Positions 6,175-14,413 of a stretch of 14,537 bases of DNA are shown in pieces. Location: the NCBI GenBank assembly GCA_946497585.1, contig CAMMLF010000026.1:1-14537 (forward strand), read 5' to 3'. The stretch comes from an uncultured Clostridium sp. GTDB taxonomy: Bacteria > Bacillota > Clostridia > TANB77 > CAG-508. Positions within the stretch are counted from its first letter, which is position 1. The number at the start of each line of letters is the position of its first letter. The translations under genes were made by a program, and so were the position numbers. The notes beneath the pieces were generated by a model. The model ran no database searches. It was not told the origin of the DNA and worked only from the letters and a program-made list of their open reading frames with translations.

Positions 6175-8319
6175 ATGAAAAAAAGAATCAAAATTTTTAT
6201 TATTGCCTTTTTGTTTATAATAACATGGGCATTACACAGCAAATCTATGGCTGCTGCAAATTGCAAAAGTGTTCCAGAAGAAAATGTTAAATACGTAAAT
6301 GCAACACTCACAAACATCAACATAGAAGAATACAATGCATGGCAAAGAGGAATAAGTACAGATGAGTATTATTCTTTATCATTAGAAGAAAGGCACCAAA
6401 TAGATGACAAATCTATGCTTTTTGACTCAACAGATGCCAAATGCTATGGTGGGATTCAAAATGGCTATGTAGACATTGGAAAGTATGGCAATTCAGCAGG
6501 ATTTGTTCAAGGTTTAGCTAAAGACAAACTTGTAAATGGCAACTTAAGTATAATAGACAAATATACAAATGGGACAAGCTTTTTTCCTACTGTAAATACT
6601 AATCCATATGTATACAAAGAAATTCTTTCAAATTGGAAATTCCCATTTGAAAAATTACAAAACGGATATTATTATTTCAATAGCAATGAACATCATTTAT
6701 TGAAAGATTATAGTACAAAAACTCTTAAACTACATAGAGGTTCAAAAAGTGGATTTTTTCCTTTTAATAAATGCTCAGATGACACATCTATTGTAAGCAA
6801 TAGAGATTTAGCTTTTTCAGTAAAATTAGAAATACCTTTTACAATGACAAATGACGGAAAAATATTTAACGAAGCTACTGATATGTATGAAGATATGGTA
6901 TTTAATTTTTCTGGAGATGATGATGTATGGGTTTATGTAGATGATCAATTGGTATTAGATTTAGGAGGATGCCACGTAGAACTACAAGGCAATATAGATT
7001 TTGCTAGAAATGAAGTATATTATCAAAATATATATAATGTAGAAACAGGGCAAAACGAAGTAGCTGTAAACAAAAAGGCTTTTGCAGATGGAATGCTTTC
7101 ACCGGGAGCGCATACTTTAACTTTATTTTATATGGAAAGAGCAGGAGGAGAATCAAATTTAATTGCATCATTCAATTTACAAAGTGGTGGTGTTCAAGCA
7201 AATTACATAGACATAGATACAAATAAAGTACTTGAGACTGAAAGCCAAAGTGGTGCAGTAGGAAATGAAGTTACAACTTCTGCAAAAAATATTGAAGGTT
7301 ACACATTAGTTAAAAAGCCTGAAATAGAAAGTTTTACATTAACAGAAGAATTACAAACAGTTAATTACTACTATGCAAAAAATACCAAGGTAACTGCAAA
7401 ATATGTAGATGAAGTAACAAACAAAGAAATTGCAGAAATGGTTACAATCAATGGAAAATCTGGCGATAGTTATACAACCAATCAAAAAACAATACAAGAT
7501 TATGATTTTACAAAAGTCGAAGGTACTACATCAGGAACAATGCAAGGGGAACCTATAAATATAATTTATTATTATAGGCATAAATCAAAAGTGACGGTTA
7601 ACTATATAGACAAAGAAACTAATGAGCTGATAGATAGTTTGGAAAAAGACGTTCATGAAGGAGATACATTTACTTCAGAAGAAAGACAATATGAAGACTA
7701 TAAATTAGTAGAAAAACCAGAAAATGAAACAGTTAAAATTGAGAAGGAGGATGTCACACTAAACTATTATTACCAAAGATTAAAATTCAACTTGCAAATT
7801 GAAATGAATTTAGATAGGGCATATATAAATGGCAATTATTATGGACTAAACGGAAAAGCAGGTAAAATTGAAACTGAAATTAGAGACGCAACTTCAAAAT
7901 CTTCATTACAAATTTATTATAACATAAAAGTAACAAATAATGAGGAAAGAATAGGAAATGGATACATAACCTTTACAATACCAGAAGGGTTTATTATGCA
8001 AAATTCGGACTGGCAAATTGATGAAAATGTTGCTACATATAAAGTTACTGATTTAAATATTGGCGAAACACGAGAGTATCAAATTGTTTTGCAAAAAAAT
8101 GAAGGAGTTGATGTAGCAGGAGATATAAAGGCATTTGTTAGAATTGACTCAGAAAAGCTAGAAGAAACAACACTAGAAGACAATGAGGACATGAATGAAC
8201 TAGCTATTATGCCAAGAACAGGTGCAGTTATATTAAATGTAACACCTTGGATTTTAGTTCTTACAGCTTTAGCAATTGTAATAGTAGTAAAAATTAAAAG
8301 CGCTAAAAATGCCAAATAG
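6175..8319 (+). CDS. Secreted fibro-slime/MucBP-repeat surface protein with sortase-like signal
   Basis: A 714-residue exported cell-surface protein, probably an adhesin or matrix component. The signal peptide is residues 1 to about 28 (basic MKKRIK, hydrophobic core, cut near SMAAA). A fibro-slime/PA14-like domain spans about 70-336; its hallmark GDDDVWVYVDDQLVLDLGG starts at residue 247. Three MucBP-type repeats follow at about 340-403, 404-470 and 471-536, each opening like KVTVNYID and closing NYYY or IYYY. A beta-rich domain (about 537-678) includes YYNIKVTNNEERIGNGYITF. The C-terminus is MPRTG (679-683), a hydrophobic helix and a basic tail ending KIKSAKNAK: the layout of a sortase signal with Met in place of the usual Leu. 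AAAAGGAG precedes the ATG. It stands alone between two terminators, under a promoter with Spo0A-type boxes. Its ligand is not known. Confidence 0.87.
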   Translation: MKKRIKIFIIAFLFIITWALHSKSMAAANCKSVPEENVKYVNATLTNINIEEYNAWQRGISTDEYYSLSLEERHQIDDKSMLFDSTDAKCYGGIQNGYVDIGKYGNSAGFVQGLAKDKLVNGNLSIIDKYTNGTSFFPTVNTNPYVYKEILSNWKFPFEKLQNGYYYFNSNEHHLLKDYSTKTLKLHRGSKSGFFPFNKCSDDTSIVSNRDLAFSVKLEIPFTMTNDGKIFNEATDMYEDMVFNFSGDDDVWVYVDDQLVLDLGGCHVELQGNIDFARNEVYYQNIYNVETGQNEVAVNKKAFADGMLSPGAHTLTLFYMERAGGESNLIASFNLQSGGVQANYIDIDTNKVLETESQSGAVGNEVTTSAKNIEGYTLVKKPEIESFTLTEELQTVNYYYAKNTKVTAKYVDEVTNKEIAEMVTINGKSGDSYTTNQKTIQDYDFTKVEGTTSGTMQGEPINIIYYYRHKSKVTVNYIDKETNELIDSLEKDVHEGDTFTSEERQYEDYKLVEKPENETVKIEKEDVTLNYYYQRLKFNLQIEMNLDRAYINGNYYGLNGKAGKIETEIRDATSKSSLQIYYNIKVTNNEERIGNGYITFTIPEGFIMQNSDWQIDENVATYKVTDLNIGETREYQIVLQKNEGVDVAGDIKAFVRIDSEKLEETTLEDNEDMNELAIMPRTGAVILNVTPWILVLTALAIVIVVKIKSAKNAK

Positions 8320-8386
8320 TTATTTACTAAAGACCAAAAGTGTAGAAAAAAGAATTAAAAGTAAAAAAATAATAACTAGACTAATC

Positions 8387-8434
8387 AAAATAGAAAGTTT
8401 CTTTTACTATTATTTAAAAGAAGCTTTCTATTTT
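8387..8434. terminator. Bidirectional AT-rich terminator hairpin
   Basis: AAAATAGAAAGTTTCTTTT (8387-8405) pairs with AAAAGAAGCTTTCTATTTT (8416-8434), a 19-bp stem with one T·G pair and a 10-nt loop. It lies between convergent genes, so it can end the fibro-slime transcript and, on the other strand, the HD-GYP transcript. Confidence 0.75.
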
Positions 8435-8441
8435 ATATAAT

Positions 8442-8576
8442 AAAAGCATCAATATATGTTTTCGAGCATTTCAAGTGAGCGTAGGCGACGTAGGAGCGGA
8501 GCTGGGCGTGCGAGCTGGAGTGAGCTTGCGAACGACCCGCGTGGCGAAATGTGAGGAAATGTATATTGGTGCTTTT
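8442..8576. repeat. GC-rich intergenic hairpin element, copy B (inverted)
   Basis: The outer arms, 17 nt from 8442 (AAAAGCATCAATATATG) and 8560-8576, pair at 15 of 17 positions. Inside are CATTTC and GAAATG boundaries around a GC-rich core. Read on the minus strand the core (CACGCGGGTCGTTCGC, then ACTCCAGCTCGCACGC and CTCCTAC) aligns with copy A. It sits between the convergent fibro-slime and HD-GYP genes. Confidence 0.8.
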
Positions 8577-8599
8577 GATAAATTCTTGTGTTTCTAAAT

Positions 8600-9538
8600 T
8601 TATACTTTTAATTTCTTAATAATTTTTATTTCATCATACAACTTGTCAATTCTGTCTTGTCTAATTACTAATGCATTTTCGTATTCTGCAAGAACTTGTG
8701 TATAATTTTCAAAATTTTCACCTGTTTGAAAAAGAAGTTGCATACCAGCTTTATAGTAATCCTTCATTTGAGGCTTCTTAGATGAATTCATTTTTTGCTC
8801 ATATTTTTTTACTGTCTTCAATCTTTTTATTTGGTCTTTAATATAATTAACATAGTTCATAACACAACTAATTTCGTAAAGAGTATCATCTATTACAACT
8901 TTAAATAAAGCTTTTAATGGTTTAGGATTTATTTTACCTAGACGCTCATTTTGCTTTAGTTGGTCTAAAGCAATAACATCACTACTTGGCTGAGCATCTT
9001 TAATAAGCTCTTTTAGAGTTAAAGAAATATTAATGTGAGTAGTATATTGCCTTTTGGTTACTATAGCATCATATTCATCTGCAACACGAATAATTTGCGC
9101 AGAATAAGGAATATCTGGTTTACGCAAACCTCTAGGGTATCCAGTTCCATTAAGAGATTCATGATGATACCAAGGACCGTCAGAATATGGCCTTAGCGCT
9201 AAATCGTCCATACAATATTGGTAACCTAAAGTTGTGTGTGTTTTCATTATTTCGTACTCTTCATCTGTAAGCTGACCAGGTTTATTAATTATTTCCTTTG
9301 GGATAAAAAGTTTACCTATATCATGTAAATAGCCAGCTATAACACAATGAATAGTAAATTGACTATTGCAATGCATATATTCACATATTCTACCTACTAA
9401 ATTAGCAACATTTTCACTATGCTTTTTAGTAAACATGTCTAAGCTATCCATAACCACCAAATGATCCTTGATGGCAGTATCAAGCTCATGAATTTTTAAA
9501 TTAGACGGACTATAAAAGTCGTATTTTTCTTCTAACAT
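8600..9538 (-). CDS. Stand-alone HD-GYP domain protein, probable c-di-GMP phosphodiesterase
   Basis: Predicted to hydrolyse cyclic di-GMP. The HD-GYP core spans about residues 25-165: His40, the HD pair in LHDIGK (His72, Asp73, with Lys76), FIPKEIINKPGQLTDEEY, His101, HHESLNGTGYP (His125, His126; GYP at 133-135) and RVADEYDAI with Asp154. The metal-binding and signature residues are therefore all present. There is no receiver, GAF or membrane segment, so it is a cytosolic stand-alone enzyme. After KRQYTTH the usual short C-terminal helix is replaced by about 145 residues rich in charged helices (NYVNYIKDQIKRLKTVKKY) of unknown role. AAGGAG lies just upstream on the minus strand (9545-9550). 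The predicted promoter is near 9771-9799, so the leader contains repeat copy C. Confidence 0.88.
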   Translation of the reverse strand: MLEEKYDFYSPSNLKIHELDTAIKDHLVVMDSLDMFTKKHSENVANLVGRICEYMHCNSQFTIHCVIAGYLHDIGKLFIPKEIINKPGQLTDEEYEIMKTHTTLGYQYCMDDLALRPYSDGPWYHHESLNGTGYPRGLRKPDIPYSAQIIRVADEYDAIVTKRQYTTHINISLTLKELIKDAQPSSDVIALDQLKQNERLGKINPKPLKALFKVVIDDTLYEISCVMNYVNYIKDQIKRLKTVKKYEQKMNSSKKPQMKDYYKAGMQLLFQTGENFENYTQVLAEYENALVIRQDRIDKLYDEIKIIKKLKV

Positions 9539-9568
9539 TTACTACTCCTTAAATATTTTTTATCATTA

Positions 9569-9717
9569 ACTCAAATATATATTCTTCCGCATTTACTTCG
9601 CGGTTCGCTTCGCTCAGCGCTCGCACGCTCCGTCTGCGCTCCTAAGAGAAAGACATAACTGTGCCTGAGCTCTTTATTCGCTCCGCTGCGCTAAAAGCTA
9701 TAGAACATATATTTGAG
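9569..9717. repeat. GC-rich intergenic hairpin element, copy C
   Basis: CTCAAATATATATTCT (9570-9585) and AGAACATATATTTGAG (9702-9717) pair at 15 of 16 positions. The core begins CATTTACTTCGCGGTTCGC and continues with GCTCGCACGCTCC and GCGCTCCTAA, the same order of motifs as copies A and B. Unlike the others it lies between divergent genes, inside the predicted leader of the HD-GYP gene. The 414-bp gap 9539-9952 otherwise holds only the two divergent promoters, a weak 9-bp hairpin (about 9888-9918) and A-rich sequence. Confidence 0.78.
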
Positions 9718-9770
9718 CTTTGCATAAAATATAATTGTGAATGATAATATACTTAAAATTATTACTAAAT

Positions 9771-9799
9771 ATTATATTAAAATAAACAAAGAAAAACAA
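9771..9799 (-). promoter_or_regulatory. Predicted promoter of the HD-GYP gene
   Basis: On the minus strand TTGTTT (9799-9794) and a perfect TATAAT (9776-9771) are separated by 17 bp. Transcription would start near 9764, giving a leader of roughly 225 nt that contains all of repeat copy C. AT-rich sequence makes chance matches common, so the call is moderate. Confidence 0.5.
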
Positions 9800-9827
9800 T
9801 AAAAAATATAAAAAACAATATTAAATT

Positions 9828-9857
9828 TTGATGACAAATAAAAGTTTTTGTGATAAT
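9828..9857 (+). promoter_or_regulatory. Predicted promoter of the nucleosidase-like gene
   Basis: TTGATG (9828-9833) and GATAAT (9852-9857) are 18 bp apart, with TG at 9849-9850 making an extended -10. The leader would be about 90 nt. Confidence 0.5.
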
Positions 9858-9952
9858 ATGATATAAACGCCAAAAGAATGGGCAAGATGCATAAACACAA
9901 AATGATTTTTTATGTATAAAATAATAGAAATTAAAAGATAAGGAAAATAAAT

Positions 9953-10729
9953 ATGAAAAATATATTAGTACATTGTGCAATGAAAAAAGAAGGAGAGCAA
10001 ATCGCAAAAAAACTTAAATTAAGTAAAGCATACAAGTATGACACAGATATAAAAGATAGTCAAAAAATAGAAGGTAATAGGAAAAATATAAATAATTTTA
10101 TAGAAATATATTCAAACAATATTAAAAATTTAGAAAATGTTTATCCAAATGATAAAAATAGAAACTTAAAAAATGCTAAACATAGCAGTTATGAAGAAAA
10201 TGAAATAAAATTATCTTTGATTATTACAGGCATAGGCAAACAAAAAACAGCAATTGGACTTACAAAGTATTTATGTGAAAACGATAAACCAGATTTAATA
10301 ATAAACATTGGCTATGCAGGCTCAACGTCCGCAAAAATAGGAAGCTGGGTTTCAATAAATAAATCATACAACTTAGAATGGGACATAACTGGAGAGCAAA
10401 AATATAGTATGGACGATTTAGGTGGACAAGACTTACTAACAATTGATGAGTTAGAAAAATTACCATGTTATTCAGCAGAATGTTTTGTAAATAATACAGA
10501 TATCAAAGATAATGTGATTTTCGACATGGAACTTCATTCAGTATCACTGTTAGCAGATTTATATAATATTCCTCTTATATCACTTAAAAAAGTAAGTGAT
10601 AATTTAAGTATGGATGATTACTATAAAACAGTAGAAGATAATAGGTTGATGGAACTTGAAAGTTCTGTAATATTTATTGAAAAGTTTTTAAAAGATAAGC
10701 TCCAGAACATATATTGTAGCTTATTCTAA
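9953..10729 (+). CDS. Nucleoside phosphorylase/MTA-SAH nucleosidase-like protein
   Basis: Member of the PNP/UDP phosphorylase superfamily, which cleaves the glycosidic bond of nucleosides. The family landmarks appear in order: CAMKKE (8-13), ITGIGKQKTA (91-100), DLIINIGYAGS (114-124), VNNTDI (179-184), FDMELHSVSLLAD (190-202) and ISLKKVSDN (209-217). By comparison with E. coli MTA/SAH nucleosidase (Glu12, Met173-Glu174, Asp197), the counterparts are Glu13, Met192-Glu193 and Asp216, so key residues are kept. The segment about 30-85 is Asn/Lys-rich and unlike the family, and the substrate loop is divergent (DMELHS instead of DMEGAA), so the substrate is uncertain. A weak TAAGGA precedes the ATG. 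It ends 82 nt before smc and may be cotranscribed with it. Confidence 0.72.
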   Translation: MKNILVHCAMKKEGEQIAKKLKLSKAYKYDTDIKDSQKIEGNRKNINNFIEIYSNNIKNLENVYPNDKNRNLKNAKHSSYEENEIKLSLIITGIGKQKTAIGLTKYLCENDKPDLIINIGYAGSTSAKIGSWVSINKSYNLEWDITGEQKYSMDDLGGQDLLTIDELEKLPCYSAECFVNNTDIKDNVIFDMELHSVSLLADLYNIPLISLKKVSDNLSMDDYYKTVEDNRLMELESSVIFIEKFLKDKLQNIYCSLF

Positions 10730-10732
10730 AAA

Positions 10733-10783
10733 GTGTCAAAAAGGAGCGTCCCTATTGACAAAAAGGAGCGTCCCTATTGACAC
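10733..10783. repeat. REP-like palindrome with internal 22-bp tandem duplication
   Basis: Two exact 22-bp units lie head to tail at 10738-10759 and 10760-10781; each contains AAAAAGGAGCGTCCC followed by TATTGAC. The block is bounded by GTGTCAA (10733-10739) and TTGACAC (10777-10783), an inverted pair. One unit plus the ends would form a REP-type hairpin (GTGTCAA, GGA, TCC, TTGACAC), and the second unit looks like a duplication. It fills the gap between the nucleosidase-like gene and smc. Confidence 0.8.
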
Positions 10784-10811
10784 AAAAATTAAAAAACGAA
10801 AGGTAAACACT

Positions 10812-13800
10812 ATGTACTTAAAAAAATTAGAAATGCAAGGATTCAAATCTTTCGCAGACAAAACAGTATTTGAATTTAAAAAAGGAATAACAGCAGTAAT
10901 AGGGCCAAATGGTTCTGGAAAAAGTAATATTTCAGATGCCATTAGATGGGTTCTTGGAGAGCAAAGTATGAAGTCACTTAGAGGCTCTAAATCTGAGGAC
11001 ATTATTTTTGCTGGAACACAAAACAGAAAATCTTTAGGTTTTGCAGAAGTAAATATGGTAATAGATAATAGTGATGGAGCACTTCCTGTTGAATTTTCAG
11101 AAGTAACTGTTACAAGAAGACTATATAGAACAGGAGAAACAGGATATTTCATAAATAAAGTACCTTGCAGACTTAAAGATATTTTAGAGCTATTTATGGA
11201 TACTGGTATAGGAAAAGATGGTTATTCAATAATAGGACAGGGAAAAATAGACGAGATTTTAAGTAATAAATCAGAAGACAGAAGAAAAATATTTGAAGAA
11301 GCTTCAGGAATAGTAAAGTATAGAACTAGAAGAGAAGAATCTGAAAAAAAGCTTGAACAAACAAAACTAAACCTAGTAAGAATCAATGATATTCTATCTG
11401 AAATAGAAGCAAATATAGAACCACTTAAATTACAATCAGAAAAGGCTAGAAAATTTTTAGATTTGAGAGAAGAATTAAAAAATATAGAAGTAGGTTTATT
11501 TGTATTAAAAATAAATACATTTAAAGAGAAGCTTCAAGAATTAGAAAAGAACAAAGAAATTTTTGAAAATCAAAGCCTTGAAGAAAACAATAAACTTGAA
11601 GATATGCAAGAATTAAAACAAGAACTAAAAAATCAAATTGAAGAAATTTCTACTGAAATGGAAAGACTTCAAACACTTGGATTTGAAAGTGAAAATAAAA
11701 TAGAGAGAATAAATTCAGAAATCAATGTTAGCAAAGAAAAAATCTCTAATAACAGCGAAAATAAAAATAGATTAGAAAATGAGATTACTGGGAGTAATAT
11801 TACTATTTCAGACTTAGAAGAAGAGAAAAAAGGCAAGCTATCAAAAAAAGAAAATTTAAAGGAAAACAAAGAAAAGTTTGCAAAAGAATTAGAAGAAAAA
11901 GAAGAGGAATTAAGAAAACTAAATCAAAAGTTATCTAGTAAAGAACTAGAAATAGAAGAGAAGAAAAAGCAAGTAGAAGATTTAAAAGAAAATAAATACA
12001 GCTTAGAAAATGAAATAACAGAACAAGATGTAAATTATGAGAACTTTGAAAACAGAAAAAAGCATGCAGAAAAAGAATTGTCTGGAGTTATATCAGAATT
12101 AGACGAAAAGAGAATGAGCAAAAATGATATAAATGCTAATTTTACAAAAATAGAAAATGAGAAAAAACAAATTGAAGAAGCTGTTCAAAAAGATAAATCT
12201 GAAAAAGAAGCTCTAGATAAGCAAATAAAAGATATAGAAATAAAAATAAATAATGCAGTAGATGAACAAAGATTAAAGAAAAGCAAATATAATTTCTTAG
12301 TAGAAACAGAGAAAGAAAAAGAAGGATACACTAAATCAGTAAAAGAGTTGTTAATTGCATGTGATAACAATCCAGCCTTAAAAAAAGGTATACATGGTGT
12401 ACTTGCAAATATAGTTTCAACTGATGAAAAATATAGTACAGCAATTGAAATGTGCTTAGGTGCGAGTATGCAAAATATTGTTACAGAAAATGAAGGAGAC
12501 GCCAAAAAGCTAGTAGAGTACCTAAGAGTAAATAAATTAGGAAGAGCATCATTTTTACCAATGTCTACTGTTCATGGTAAAAAATTAGAAAATATAAAAC
12601 CCGATGGAAAAATTATAGGCATAGCATCAGACTTAGTAAAATATAAAAAAGAATATGAAGGAATTGTGCTTAATTTACTTGGTAGAACAATTATTACTGA
12701 CAATATGGATACAGCAATAAAAGTAGCTAAAGAAAATAAATACTCTTTCAGAATTGTAACATTAGATGGAGATATTATAAATCCATCAGGAGCAATTACA
12801 GGTGGATTTGTAAATAAGAAAACAGCTAACATCCTAGGTAGAAGCGAAGAAATAAAGAAGTTAGAAAAAGAAATAAAAAAATTAGATGAAAAAATAGAAT
12901 CCTTAAATCAAGAAAAAGAAAAAATAACATTAGACAGTAAAACTACAGAAATAGAAGAAAATACTAGAAAACTTCAAGAAATAGAAATAACCTATGCTAG
13001 GGAAAAAGAAAAAGTTGTTCAACTTGAAGAAAGTATTAACTCTATTGTATCTAGAAAAGAAAAATTAAATGAAGAATTAAAAGAAATAGAAAACAAGAAA
13101 CAAGATGCAATAGGCAAAAAACAAGAATTGCAAGAAAATGTAAAAAGCATAGAAGAACAAATAGAGACTATTTCTAAAGAGATAGAAGAATTTGCAAACC
13201 TTAATAAAGACAATCAAAAATACATAGACGACTTAAATTTAGACATAACAAACTTAAAAATTTCAGTATCATCATTTGATGAAAGCAGTACATCTATGGA
13301 TGAGCTAATTGCAAGAATAGAGCAAAGTATAGAAACTGAAAAGCAATCTATTGAAAACAAAAAGCTTCAAATAGAGAAGATGGAAGAACAAAATTCATCT
13401 ATAAGAAACAATATTTTAGAATTACAAAATAATATTGAAAAAATAAAAGCAGAAGTAGCCGGAAGTTCTACAAAAATAGAAGAGCTAAAAAATAATAAAA
13501 ATACAAAAAATAGCAAGCTAGATGAATTAGAAAAAAATATAGAAAAGCAATTCGCTGTAATTCAAGATGTAAAAGAGCAATTAGTTAAAATAGGAATCAA
13601 GAAAACAAATACAGAGCAAGACATATCTGATACAGTAAATGAATTATGGAATGAATATGAAATAACACCTAATAATGCAAAAGATTATGCTCAGCCTACA
13701 AATGTTCAAGAAACTCAAAAAAGAGTAAATGAATTGCATAATCAAATAAAAGAATTAGGAAGTGTCAATGTTGATAGCATAGAAGAATATAAGAAAACAA

Positions 13801-14360
13801 AAGAAAGATATGAAACTATGTGTGAACAAAGACTAGACTTAGAAAATACAATGGCTAAATTAAGAGACATTATAACAGAAATGACAAAAACTATGAAAGA
13901 GCAATTTAGCGAGAAGTTTAAGCAAATAAGCAAAAACTTTGATGAAGTATTTAGAGAACTATTTGGTGGAGGAAAAGCTGAACTAGTATTAGAAGATGAA
14001 AACAATATATTAGAGTGCGGTATAGATATAAAAGCACAACCAACTGGTAAAAAACTTCAAAATATGATGCTTTTATCAGGAGGAGAAAAAGCACTAACTG
14101 CAATAGCTCTATTATTTGCAATATTAAAAATAAATCCAGCACCATTCTGTATACTAGATGAAATTGAAGCAGCACTTGATGATGTAAATGTATATAGATT
14201 TGCAGAATTTTTAAAGAAATTTAGCGATACTACACAATTCTTAGTAATTACACATAGAAAAGGTACTATGGAAGCAGCAGATACAGTTTATGGTATTACT
14301 ATGGAGGAAAACGGAATAAGTAAGCTATTGTCTATTAGGCTAAAAGAGGAATCTGCTTAA
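10812..14360 (+). CDS. smc: Chromosome segregation/condensation ATPase SMC
   Basis: Core subunit of the SMC-ScpAB condensin, which compacts and separates chromosomes by loop extrusion. ATG 10812 is chosen over an in-frame TTG at 10755. GAAAGG (10798-10803) precedes it with normal spacing, MYLKKLEMQGFKSFADK is the family N-terminus, and the upstream codons would lie in the repeat. The 1182-residue length is typical. Walker A is GPNGSGKS (31-38). Long heptad-type coiled coils cover about 165-500 and 680-1020. The hinge lies about 505-680 (GIHGVLANIV, later AITGGFVNKK). The head is completed by LFGGGKAEL (near 1050), the signature LLSGGEKALTAIA (near 1086-1098) and Walker B FCILDEIEAALDD (near 1112-1124), followed by THRKGTM. 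All essential motifs are intact. Repeat copy D follows the stop. Confidence 0.97.
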   Translation: MYLKKLEMQGFKSFADKTVFEFKKGITAVIGPNGSGKSNISDAIRWVLGEQSMKSLRGSKSEDIIFAGTQNRKSLGFAEVNMVIDNSDGALPVEFSEVTVTRRLYRTGETGYFINKVPCRLKDILELFMDTGIGKDGYSIIGQGKIDEILSNKSEDRRKIFEEASGIVKYRTRREESEKKLEQTKLNLVRINDILSEIEANIEPLKLQSEKARKFLDLREELKNIEVGLFVLKINTFKEKLQELEKNKEIFENQSLEENNKLEDMQELKQELKNQIEEISTEMERLQTLGFESENKIERINSEINVSKEKISNNSENKNRLENEITGSNITISDLEEEKKGKLSKKENLKENKEKFAKELEEKEEELRKLNQKLSSKELEIEEKKKQVEDLKENKYSLENEITEQDVNYENFENRKKHAEKELSGVISELDEKRMSKNDINANFTKIENEKKQIEEAVQKDKSEKEALDKQIKDIEIKINNAVDEQRLKKSKYNFLVETEKEKEGYTKSVKELLIACDNNPALKKGIHGVLANIVSTDEKYSTAIEMCLGASMQNIVTENEGDAKKLVEYLRVNKLGRASFLPMSTVHGKKLENIKPDGKIIGIASDLVKYKKEYEGIVLNLLGRTIITDNMDTAIKVAKENKYSFRIVTLDGDIINPSGAITGGFVNKKTANILGRSEEIKKLEKEIKKLDEKIESLNQEKEKITLDSKTTEIEENTRKLQEIEITYAREKEKVVQLEESINSIVSRKEKLNEELKEIENKKQDAIGKKQELQENVKSIEEQIETISKEIEEFANLNKDNQKYIDDLNLDITNLKISVSSFDESSTSMDELIARIEQSIETEKQSIENKKLQIEKMEEQNSSIRNNILELQNNIEKIKAEVAGSSTKIEELKNNKNTKNSKLDELEKNIEKQFAVIQDVKEQLVKIGIKKTNTEQDISDTVNELWNEYEITPNNAKDYAQPTNVQETQKRVNELHNQIKELGSVNVDSIEEYKKTKERYETMCEQRLDLENTMAKLRDIITEMTKTMKEQFSEKFKQISKNFDEVFRELFGGGKAELVLEDENNILECGIDIKAQPTGKKLQNMMLLSGGEKALTAIALLFAILKINPAPFCILDEIEAALDDVNVYRFAEFLKKFSDTTQFLVITHRKGTMEAADTVYGITMEENGISKLLSIRLKEESA

Positions 14361-14413
14361 CAATTTACTTTTTTATATTACTTGCTATAATTAATAAATT
14401 CATGTTTTGTCAC

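Noticed and set aside
9777..10007. Small hydrophobic minus-strand ORF
   Set aside because: Its composition follows from A-rich DNA, it overlaps a promoter and the nucleosidase-like gene, and it has no ribosome site.
10755..10782. TTGACA copies in the tandem repeat as -35 elements for smc
   Set aside because: Neither copy has a TATAAT-like sequence at proper spacing; they belong to the repeat unit.
10755..10811. N-terminally extended SMC from TTG
   Set aside because: The added codons lie in the REP-like repeat; the ATG at 10812 has a ribosome site and the family-typical N-terminus.
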